Assembly (NCBI GenBank): GCA_005879255.1 | Contig: VBKY01000285.1 | Location: 1 to 14,217 of the forward strand | DNA length: 14,217 nucleotides | Origin: Deltaproteobacteria bacterium | GTDB lineage: Bacteria > Desulfobacterota_B > Binatia > UBA9968 | Direction of reading: 5' to 3' | Shown here: positions 8,136 to 14,217 of the stretch, one piece after another | Layout of the letters: the number at the start of each line of letters is the position of its first letter | How positions within the stretch are numbered: position 1 is the stretch's first letter | Position numbers and translations under genes: made by a program | Notes under the pieces: model-generated | The model's input: the letters and a program-made list of their open reading frames with translations, nothing else | Database searches by the model: none | Told to the model about the DNA's origin: nothing

Positions 8136-9167
8136 TTATTTCCAGAAGATTTGCTTATAGATCTGCTCGGCCTCACTCGTGTGCTTACCCATTTCGAGCG
8201 GCACAAAGACCCGGTTCAAGCCCTTTAACGCTTCTGCCATTTCGGCCGAACCTCCTTTGATGGTCGGGTCCGGTGATATTTGTCCCTTGATGTCCGAATA
8301 GATCTGCTGCACTTCAGGTGAAGTCAGCCAATCCGCGAAAAGGAGGGCGGCATTAGGATGGGGCGCACGCGCAGCAATGAACATGAAAGTTCCCTTTTCT
8401 AGGATTGGATTGCTTCTAACCCATTGCAGCGGCGCGCCTTTTTTCTGCCGTTCTCTGATCTGGTTGAGGTTTAGTCGGAGGTCAATCTTAAACGCACCCG
8501 CTGCGAGCATTTCTGTACGCGAGCTCGAGCCTTCTCCGAGCACCGGGTTGTTTTTTGCTACCCGATTGAGGTAGCTAATCGCCTTTTCCTTGCCCCAAGC
8601 TGACCATAGCATCAACACCCAATCGTAGCCGTCTTTGTCCTGGGATAGTGCTCCTTTCCACTTGGGGTCCAAGACATCCTCCCAGGTTTTTGGCGCTTCC
8701 GCAGCGGGAACTAAATCCGTATTGTAACCTATGACTGTTTGCAAAATATTACGGGCCACGGCGTAGCCTCCCGGGTCCTTGTATTTTGAGTCCCAGCGTT
8801 TGGTGTTCGGCCAATCGTATTTTTTCATTAACCCCGCTTTTCTGGTTTCAAGGTAGGTATCGATATCGACGCTGGAGTAATCAAAGTTATGGCGCCCGGC
8901 CCTGGCTTCAGACAATTCCTTCTCGACAACCTGTTCAGAACCTGCCCGCCAGTATTCTGGTTGCACGAACGGGTACTTCTTCTGAAACGCGTTTAGGACA
9001 GGTGCCATGATGCGCGCTAGATCGGTTCCCCAAAATACCAGTTTCGCTTCTTGCTTTGCTCCTTCAACGATCTTTGCGTCGCGGTCTTGTCCCCACACGC
9101 GAATCGGCGAAAGGAGCAGTACTAAGGCAACCTGAACAATGAGCAAATCACGAGATACCTTGTTCAT
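8136..9167 (-). CDS. ABC transporter extracellular solute-binding protein, Fe3+-type family (SBP-3)
   Basis: This 343-residue periplasmic binding protein has a clear signal peptide: M-N-K-V-S-R, a hydrophobic core through about residue 20, and likely cleavage after V-W-G at 26. The family opening motif is present in a variant form, I-V-E-G-A-K-Q-E-A-K-L. The C-terminal region keeps H-P-N-A-A-L-L-F but reads S-P-E-V-Q-Q-I-Y-S-D, where SBP-1 and SBP-2 have S-L-E-G-Q-Q-T-Y-Y. It also carries a small insertion near P-T-I-K-G-G-S-A-E-M-A. It is therefore the most divergent of the three and may bind a different ligand. The ATG at 9167 has a GAGGAGG site eight bases upstream. It lies 75 bases after CapA-3 and 55 bases before CapA-2, consistent with one transcript. 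Confidence 0.93.
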   Translation of the reverse strand: MNKVSRDLLIVQVALVLLLSPIRVWGQDRDAKIVEGAKQEAKLVFWGTDLARIMAPVLNAFQKKYPFVQPEYWRAGSEQVVEKELSEARAGRHNFDYSSVDIDTYLETRKAGLMKKYDWPNTKRWDSKYKDPGGYAVARNILQTVIGYNTDLVPAAEAPKTWEDVLDPKWKGALSQDKDGYDWVLMLWSAWGKEKAISYLNRVAKNNPVLGEGSSSRTEMLAAGAFKIDLRLNLNQIRERQKKGAPLQWVRSNPILEKGTFMFIAARAPHPNAALLFADWLTSPEVQQIYSDIKGQISPDPTIKGGSAEMAEALKGLNRVFVPLEMGKHTSEAEQIYKQIFWK

Positions 9168-9242
9168 TTATCGGGCCTCCTCGGCGCTCGAAATGTTTCC
9201 TGCTTAAAAATCGTTCACTCCTCAGACCAGTTCGCGCCCGGT

Positions 9243-10406
9243 CTAATCGGCTCTTCGTTGGGGATAGACCATGACCTCGTCGCCCTCTACCGTCAGACCG
9301 GTTCCTAATGGCCGACACCACCGCTCGATGTAGCTTAAGACCTCGTTGAACTTGGAGTCATCTCGGCTCAATAACCTTGGCTCTGCACGATCGTTAACCC
9401 ATCCGGGGAAGAAGGATACCTTGCTGATGCGCTTCCCGCTGATCACGCATTTGATCATCATCGTGTACTGCTTGTCGTGCGGTCCGCCGTATCGGTCTGT
9501 CCCAAACTCATTTTCTCCGCTTCGGTAGATCTTGGACATTCGTCTCGGGAGGATCCCCGGAGGAGGCTTTATGTGATGAGGGGTCTCTTGAGCAAAGTTG
9601 CCCTGGCTGAAGAAGATGACTTTGCCCTTATAAATTTCTATCCCTTTAAGAAGGTGGGGATGGGAACCCAAGATAAGGTCGGCGCCGGCGTCAATCGCCC
9701 TATGTCCGACGGTAAACTGATAGTCCGCCAGTACTCCGGGAATGAAATGCACACCCCAGTGGATAGACATCACAACCACATCCGCCTGGGCCCGCGCCCG
9801 CCTGATGTCGTCTTCCATAGCTTTCACGTCGTCCTCTCGAGGAATGGTAATGACCTTGGGCGGCGTGCCCGGCTCAAATTCTTGTGTTTCGTAGTACGTC
9901 GAGATTTTTAGAGGGGCGCATCCTGGTTTGTCTTCTCGCGCTTGATACTCCTCAGGAAGAACTGAGTTATAATCCAAAAAAGCGACCTTGGTCCCTTTGC
10001 GCTCGAAAATCGCTGGCCGCCTCGCTTCCTCGATATTTCTGCCTACGCCTATCACCTCAATTCCATTACGGCGTAGGACTTCGACGGTCTCTACGATCGA
10101 ATCAGGACCATAATCAAAACAGTGATTACTCGCATGGGTGACAAGGCTGAAGCCGCCATGAACAAGCGATTTCACGTTGTCCGGATGCGCGCGACCGTAC
10201 CAGGTTGTCGGCCGAGACCTATACTGCAGCCATCCCTTGGTCGATAAATTGCACTCGAGTTGACAGACGGATATGTCGGCCTCCTTTATTCTACCAGCCA
10301 CCATGGCGAACAGTGACTCAGGCGGCTCGCCGTAATCAATTCGCCGGGGGCTCACGTCGCCAACGGAGTGGATAATAATTTCGTCGGAAGCAGTTGTCGT
10401 GGCCAT
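9243..10406 (-). CDS. CapA family (PGA_cap) metallophosphatase-fold protein 3
   Basis: At 387 residues this is the longest of the three CapA-type proteins and the first in transcription order. Metal-site motifs are G-D-V at 16-18, Q-L-E near 49-51, A-S-N-H near 92-95, H-W-G near 216-218, and G-S-H-P-H near 247-251. The last is the canonical CapA G-x-H-P-H form, where the two paralogues have G-T-H-A-H. The C-terminus is complete, with a W-C helix followed by G-T-G-L-T-V-E-G-D-E-V-M-V-Y. There is no signal peptide or transmembrane segment, so a cytoplasmic location is expected. The ATG at 10406 has AAAGGA/GGACGAGG upstream and starts 39 bases after the MmgE/PrpD-2 gene. The head position and canonical motif suggest it may be nearest the ancestral copy, which is inference. 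Confidence 0.92.
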   Translation of the reverse strand: MATTTASDEIIIHSVGDVSPRRIDYGEPPESLFAMVAGRIKEADISVCQLECNLSTKGWLQYRSRPTTWYGRAHPDNVKSLVHGGFSLVTHASNHCFDYGPDSIVETVEVLRRNGIEVIGVGRNIEEARRPAIFERKGTKVAFLDYNSVLPEEYQAREDKPGCAPLKISTYYETQEFEPGTPPKVITIPREDDVKAMEDDIRRARAQADVVVMSIHWGVHFIPGVLADYQFTVGHRAIDAGADLILGSHPHLLKGIEIYKGKVIFFSQGNFAQETPHHIKPPPGILPRRMSKIYRSGENEFGTDRYGGPHDKQYTMMIKCVISGKRISKVSFFPGWVNDRAEPRLLSRDDSKFNEVLSYIERWCRPLGTGLTVEGDEVMVYPQRRAD

Positions 10407-10445
10407 ACCTCGTCCTTTCCTTTATCGACCTTTCCTAAATCCTAG

Positions 10446-11828
10446 TTAGTTTTGTTCCGCCGTTCGGAGTAACTCGGTGAATTCGCATACGTCAGCTATC
10501 TGTTCCAAACGGCTGACGGCGGTGACGACCTGAGTACAGCGCTCGGGAGGGAGCCGTCGTCCTGCAAGGAGAAGAAATTTCTCCCGAATTTCCTCCTCGG
10601 TCATCGGATTCTCGCTCGTGCCTTTCGAATGTGCGACGGTCGCAGATTTCTCCACGCCGCCTTTTAGTCGTGCAATTATTTTTACCTCTCCCTGACCACC
10701 CGCTGCGCGCCAGTGTTTTTCGATCTCCTCATCGACGCGACACTCCACACGGTCGAGAAATTGTAAAATTCTCTCATCGCTCAAGATCTCTTCTTTCCAC
10801 ACCTCTGGATCTCGCAGGTCATGAAAAAACGCCAAGGCAGTTATGAACGGCATGCTCATTTGTCCCGCCATAATCGACTGAGGACGTCTGATCTGACGGT
10901 TTTCGTAAAGCCTGCTGGCACACGACACGACGACCTGTTCCACATCTTGTGGTTGGATTTGATATTGAAGCTTCAAAACATTTACGGCGTCGATACACAG
11001 GTGTGAGCCGCCCCATGCGGCGTAGGGTTTGATTTCTCGCTCTAGAATCTGAAATGGTCGTCCTAAATCCTTGGTCAACTCTTCCAGCCGTGGTTCTTCG
11101 TTCCCGGCAAAAATCCGACAATAGCCCCATTTATCTTCGAGCATGGTCCCCAACCCGGTCAGGCCGTTTTGTGCAAGTAAAGAAGCCATTACACCGCTAT
11201 GAGACGGCCAGCCACCCATGAGCCGTTTCATCATACTGGTCGAGCCATCTTCCGAATAGTCCGAGATTCCAGAGGCCATGAAACCTGCAAGGCCAAACGC
11301 GTTTAGAGTTTGCGTCTTGTTAAGACCGAGCGTCTTGGTAGAAGCCGCGACGGAACCCCAGACGCCTTTATGCGCCGCCGAATTGATCCCTCGACGCGGC
11401 CTAGGAATAGCTCTCCCCACGCGAAAGATCACTTCATAGCCCGCCGTGATCGCAGTGATTAACGTTTTGCCGTCCAGATGGAGCTTCTCTGCTAGTCCTA
11501 GTGCTGACGGAATAACCTGACAGCCCGGATGAAGGCCCAAACTCGGCTTTCGATCATCCATTTCGATTCCATGAGCGGCAACCCCATTGTCGAGCGCCGC
11601 GTATTCTGCGGGGACCTTGGCGCTGCGACCCCAGACCACGCTTTCTTCCGCGCCTCGCCGCTCGTCTCCAATCTGAGCGACTATCTTCGTCCACGGCATT
11701 TGGCTGGCAAAGAGACCTACGCCCAACGTGTCGAGAAGACAGAGTTTGGCTGTGTGGACGACACCGGAAGGCAGATCGGAATAACTTAGATTTGCAACGA
11801 AGTCCGCGAGCTTGGCTGTCTCGTCCAT
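10446..11828 (-). CDS. MmgE/PrpD family protein 2
   Basis: This 460-residue cytoplasmic enzyme is the first gene of the cluster. Family signatures are L-L-D-T-L-G at 31-36, A-H-G-I-E-M-D-D at 85-92 and L-H-P-G at 99-102 (the classic acidic and His-Pro-Gly segments), then A-A-H-K-G-V-W-G-S-V-A-A-S, the A-Q-N-G-L-T-G segment, K-P-Y-A-A-W-G-G-S-H, and near the end G-T-S-E-N-P-M-T-E-E-E-I. It belongs to a different branch of the family from MmgE/PrpD-1: their motifs differ at several active-site positions, and sequence similarity is modest. The ATG at 11828 has AGGGGG seven bases upstream. Known relatives act on citrate-like or amino-dicarboxylate compounds; the actual reaction here is unknown. 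It probably supplies a catabolic or isomerising step for the substrate imported by the downstream ABC system. Confidence 0.92.
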   Translation of the reverse strand: MDETAKLADFVANLSYSDLPSGVVHTAKLCLLDTLGVGLFASQMPWTKIVAQIGDERRGAEESVVWGRSAKVPAEYAALDNGVAAHGIEMDDRKPSLGLHPGCQVIPSALGLAEKLHLDGKTLITAITAGYEVIFRVGRAIPRPRRGINSAAHKGVWGSVAASTKTLGLNKTQTLNAFGLAGFMASGISDYSEDGSTSMMKRLMGGWPSHSGVMASLLAQNGLTGLGTMLEDKWGYCRIFAGNEEPRLEELTKDLGRPFQILEREIKPYAAWGGSHLCIDAVNVLKLQYQIQPQDVEQVVVSCASRLYENRQIRRPQSIMAGQMSMPFITALAFFHDLRDPEVWKEEILSDERILQFLDRVECRVDEEIEKHWRAAGGQGEVKIIARLKGGVEKSATVAHSKGTSENPMTEEEIREKFLLLAGRRLPPERCTQVVTAVSRLEQIADVCEFTELLRTAEQN

Positions 11829-12343
11829 CTATGCCCCCTGTGCGCGTAGAGCGAGTAGAATTCCACCGCATAACGGCGGCGATGACTCGAGCGTGAGCGT
11901 TTCCGCCGCGATCTTGAAAGCCCTCTAAAGATTGAACTCAGCGGATATTCGCAGATCCTATGATCAGCGGAGACAAGCAACCACCCACAAAAGAATTGCC
12001 CTGCTCTCTTGTACTTTGGGGAACCGCCTCAAACGCCGCGCGCTCTCGCCGGCTTTGTCAAGTCATTCCTCAAGTCGCTCCATGGAGCACTTTTACGTTA
12101 CTGATCGAAAGGATGTCAAGGCAACTTACTCTCGAACACGCGAACGTCTGTGATTCTCTTCGATGAAGCCTGAAGCGATTCGTCGCCAAGCAATAAGATT
12201 AGGCAGCAACACAAAGCATAAGAAACATCAATTAGGTCATAAAATATCTTGCGCTGGTCCGACCCAGGGATTCCTGACGCTCTATTATTTTAGGACTCCT
12301 GCTTTTCGTTCCCGCATGGATCATTCTCTACTGGCAGGCATGG
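11829..12343. other. Intergenic region between the operon and a divergent gene
   Basis: About 515 bases with no convincing gene. Open frames here (for example 11932-12153, 11960-12166 and the start of 12163-12624 on the plus strand) have no family resemblance. The last part (12278-12343) does encode residues that continue the methyltransferase family pattern upstream of the first usual start codon. The region should contain the promoter of the minus-strand cluster and that of the plus-strand methyltransferase gene. A short CGGCGG/CCGCCG inverted pair lies at about 11873-11908. Confidence 0.5.
12090..12119 (-). promoter_or_regulatory. Candidate sigma-70-like promoter for the MmgE-CapA-SBP cluster
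   Basis: On the minus strand a perfect TTGACA (12114-12119) is followed after 18 bases by TAAAAG (12090-12095), a 4-of-6 match to TATAAT. It points toward the first gene of the cluster and would give a leader of roughly 255 bases. The -35 match is exact, but the -10 and spacing are only fair, so this is a candidate. Confidence 0.3.
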
Positions 12344-12913
12344 GTGTACCTTGCGGTCTTTTTTGCGTCATCGGGAGTGATCACGCTCTACCTCACGAAA
12401 AACGACCCAGCACTTCTCGCGCGGCGTATAAGTGCAGGGCCGAGAGCGGAGAAGGAGAAAACCCAAAAGATCATAATGTTCTTCGTCACGATTGCGTTTG
12501 GCGGCATGTTTATCGTGTCCGCGTTGGATTACCGCTTCATGTGGTCGGATGTGCCGCTGTATGCAGTGATAGCCGGGGACATTTTAGTTGCGGTAGGATT
12601 CTTCATCGTTTTTCTTGTGTATAAAGAGAACACGTTTACCTCGGCTACCATTGAAGTTGACAAAGAGCAGAAGGTGATCTCCACCGGGCCGTACGCGCTG
12701 GTGCGGCACCCCATGTATAGCGGAGGGCTCCTCATGCTTCTCGCCACCCCTCCGGCTCTCGGCTCGTGGTGGGGATTACTCTCGTTTATGCCCACCGCTC
12801 TTCTAATCGTAAGGCGGCTCCTGGATGAGGAGAAACTCCTTGCGAAGAATCTGTCCGGCTATATCGAGTATCAGCAAAAAGTTCGATCACGATTGATACC
12901 GGGAATTTTTTAA
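12344..12913 (+). CDS. Isoprenylcysteine carboxyl methyltransferase (ICMT/PEMT) family membrane protein, N-terminus incomplete
   Basis: The frame encodes a 189-residue multi-pass membrane protein from the first usual start codon (GTG, 12344). The C-terminal half has the family core: G-P-Y-A-L-V-R-H-P-M-Y at 115-125 (S-adenosylmethionine-binding region), then D-E-E near 161-163 and Y-I-E-Y with V-R-S-R-L-I-P. Bacterial members are small SAM-dependent methyltransferases of mostly unknown substrate; the N-terminal half is a set of membrane helices. Family-like sequence (L-G-L-L-L-F-V-P-A-W followed by Y-W-Q-A-W-V-Y-L) continues upstream of the GTG to 12278, just after an in-frame TGA at 12275-12277. 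That stretch has no ATG, GTG or TTG. Either a rare ATT start (12284 or 12287) is used, with AGGGA at 12266-12270, or the 5' end was lost by mutation. It is transcribed away from the main cluster and is probably unrelated to it. Confidence 0.8.
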   Translation: MYLAVFFASSGVITLYLTKNDPALLARRISAGPRAEKEKTQKIIMFFVTIAFGGMFIVSALDYRFMWSDVPLYAVIAGDILVAVGFFIVFLVYKENTFTSATIEVDKEQKVISTGPYALVRHPMYSGGLLMLLATPPALGSWWGLLSFMPTALLIVRRLLDEEKLLAKNLSGYIEYQQKVRSRLIPGIF

Positions 12914-13279
12914 ATTCTTATGTCTGCAAAAATCAGAAATACAATTCTCCTCGTCCATACTCCGAACCGATTATCGTAACCCATGCGTCGGCAATTTGAT
13001 CGTTGCGGGGGAAATGTTACGTTTCTGTGAAAAGTTGTTCCGACAGCGCACGTCACTTGATCTTGTACCGCCCGATGCTAACTTACAGCTAACTTCCATT
13101 GTTTATGTCACGCGTGAACAAACAATTATCCACCTTGGCGCGGTTGGGTTCTGTTGAGTTCTCTCGACGAAGCGGAGAGTGAATCGCTACTGAAAAGGTT
13201 ATCGTAGCAAGATTATTCAGGCGAATGAGTTTTTGATAGCTACTATTGGGTCAGCTTCATCACCCGGCAGTAAAGCCGA
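12914..13279. other. Intergenic region between convergent genes
   Basis: This 366-base stretch separates the ends of two convergent genes. I find no open frame with family resemblance and no tRNA-like fold. It contains an imperfect palindrome at 13099-13125 (separate entry) and a weak CTCTC/GAGAG hairpin around 13164-13182. Neither is followed by a T-run typical of an intrinsic terminator. Confidence 0.5.
13099..13125. repeat. Imperfect 27-bp palindrome
   Basis: A perfect 10-base palindrome TCACGCGTGA (13108-13117) is flanked by TTGTTT on the left (13099-13104) and AAACAA on the right (13120-13125). These arms are also complementary, with small internal mismatches. It could be a dimeric regulator's operator or fold as a hairpin. 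Its place between two convergent genes argues for a transcript-end role, but no T-run follows. Confidence 0.4.
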
Positions 13280-14197
13280 TCACACTATTGCACGGGGTTT
13301 GTAAATGCCTATCACGTTTACACAGAATAAGCCGATAAACATCAAAACCATCGCAGCCCATATCCACCAACTGTAGGTATCGCCGAAAAACAACATACCT
13401 AATGCAACGCCGAGAAGTGTCGCGATATAGTTTGATGTCGAAAAAAATACCGGACCTGCACGTTGAATAATTTCGAACATCAACACAAATATGGCTGCTT
13501 GATTGGCCATTGCTCCGATGACGGCCCAATGTCCAATGGCGAATCTCCCTTCGAAAAACCACCAGCTTCCTGTGACAGTCATCGCAATGAGCACCATAAC
13601 CGCTGACGCGCTCAATAATCCACACGCAAGCAGCAGTGATTTAGGGGCTGGGGTCTGAAACCAGGCCATGAGGATAGCACCCAACGCGTAACAAAGCGGT
13701 GCAACTAAGCCAACCAGCACCCATCCTACCATCTCTCTAGACGGGAGACTCGCTTGGGGGAGAACCACAAAAAGAACCCCAGCAAGACCAGCAAGAATTC
13801 CAATTAGCCGCACCCATCGAAACTGATCCATGCCAAGTGCAAGGGCGAGCGCATAGATCATCAAAGGAATCAACATTAGCCCCAAGCTCAGAATTCCCGA
13901 TGGCACCTTGGGCGCAACGAGGCTGAGTATCAGAACGGGAATGCAAATGTTAAACAAACCGGTGAGAAAATACAGCCTCAAAGATCGAGGCGAAATTTGC
14001 GGGAATTCACCTTTCACAGCACAAACAATGAGCAGGATCAAAGCACCGCCAAAAGCCTGCCACCCCACATAGGGAATAAGTGGAACACCATTTGTGATCG
14101 CGAGCCGGTTGAAAACGAACGTCATAGCAAAGGCAATGCCGATGACAAACAACATGCCTATCGCCGCCGGATTTGAATTTTTAGATGGAGGAGTCAA
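13280..14197 (-). CDS. DMT superfamily transporter, EamA family
   Basis: This inner-membrane protein of about 305 residues consists of two EamA repeats of roughly five helices each, ten in all. That matches the usual size of drug/metabolite exporters such as RhaT- or YdcZ-like relatives. Family features include F-V-F-N-R-L-A-I near residues 27-34 in helix 1, then hydrophobic helices separated by short loops, and the second repeat beginning near G-W-V-L-V-G-L-V-A-P-L-C-Y-A-L-G. The start at 14197 is a TTG without a clear ribosome-binding site, and the frame stays open to the window edge. The real start may therefore be upstream outside the window, or at an internal ATG at 14155. The gene is convergent with the methyltransferase gene and separate from the main cluster. 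The substrate is unknown. Confidence 0.88.
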   Translation of the reverse strand: MTPPSKNSNPAAIGMLFVIGIAFAMTFVFNRLAITNGVPLIPYVGWQAFGGALILLIVCAVKGEFPQISPRSLRLYFLTGLFNICIPVLILSLVAPKVPSGILSLGLMLIPLMIYALALALGMDQFRWVRLIGILAGLAGVLFVVLPQASLPSREMVGWVLVGLVAPLCYALGAILMAWFQTPAPKSLLLACGLLSASAVMVLIAMTVTGSWWFFEGRFAIGHWAVIGAMANQAAIFVLMFEIIQRAGPVFFSTSNYIATLLGVALGMLFFGDTYSWWIWAAMVLMFIGLFCVNVIGIYKPRAIV

Positions 14198-14217
14198 AAG
14201 AGGATCAAAGATACATT

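Noticed and set aside
12163..12624. Plus-strand open frame of 153 codons
   Set aside because: Its second half is a shadow of the methyltransferase frame, and its first half has no recognisable features.
1..14217. CRISPR array, tRNA, rRNA, transposase or integrase
   Set aside because: No regularly spaced repeats, cloverleaf-like segments, or transposase or integrase motifs were seen by reading both strands.

Overview
The window looks like a piece of an environmental bacterial genome with moderate GC. Its Fe3+-type ABC binding proteins carrying an E-G-A-K-K-E-G motif, its MmgE/PrpD enzymes and a possible MlaE-type permease resemble uncultured Desulfobacterota/Binatia- or Rokubacteria-like genomes. 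That taxonomic reading is inference from style only; there is no rRNA or other marker gene.

About 11.4 kb (420-11828, minus strand) is one tightly packed gene cluster that reads as a single operon. In transcription order it holds MmgE/PrpD-2, CapA-3, SBP-3, CapA-2, SBP-2, CapA-1, MmgE/PrpD-1, SBP-1 and a fused two-domain ABC permease. Junctions are short (22-80 bases) or overlapping, most starts have clear Shine-Dalgarno sequences, and no terminator is visible inside. The striking point is that a [CapA-like metallohydrolase + periplasmic binding protein] pair occurs three times in a row. The third copy is split by a second MmgE/PrpD gene. All of it appears to feed one permease, and no ATPase gene is seen in the window. 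The middle CapA copy has lost about 32 bases near its 3' end, which shifts the frame and truncates it.

A working model, by inference: the binding proteins collect related anionic, carboxylate-rich or metal-complexed ligands in the periplasm, and the permease imports them. The MmgE/PrpD proteins (family of 2-methylcitrate dehydratase, cis-aconitate decarboxylase and iminodisuccinate epimerase) and the cytoplasmic CapA-fold proteins then process them. The substrate is unknown.

The flanks are unrelated. At 1-112 (minus) lies what appears to be the N-terminus of an MlaE-family permease running off the left edge, then about 300 bases with no recognisable gene. To the right, 11829-12343 is non-coding and may hold the operon promoter. 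At 12344-12913 (plus) is an isoprenylcysteine carboxyl methyltransferase-like membrane protein with a defective-looking N-terminus. After 366 non-coding bases comes an EamA/DMT-family exporter (13280-14197, minus) whose true start may lie beyond the right edge.
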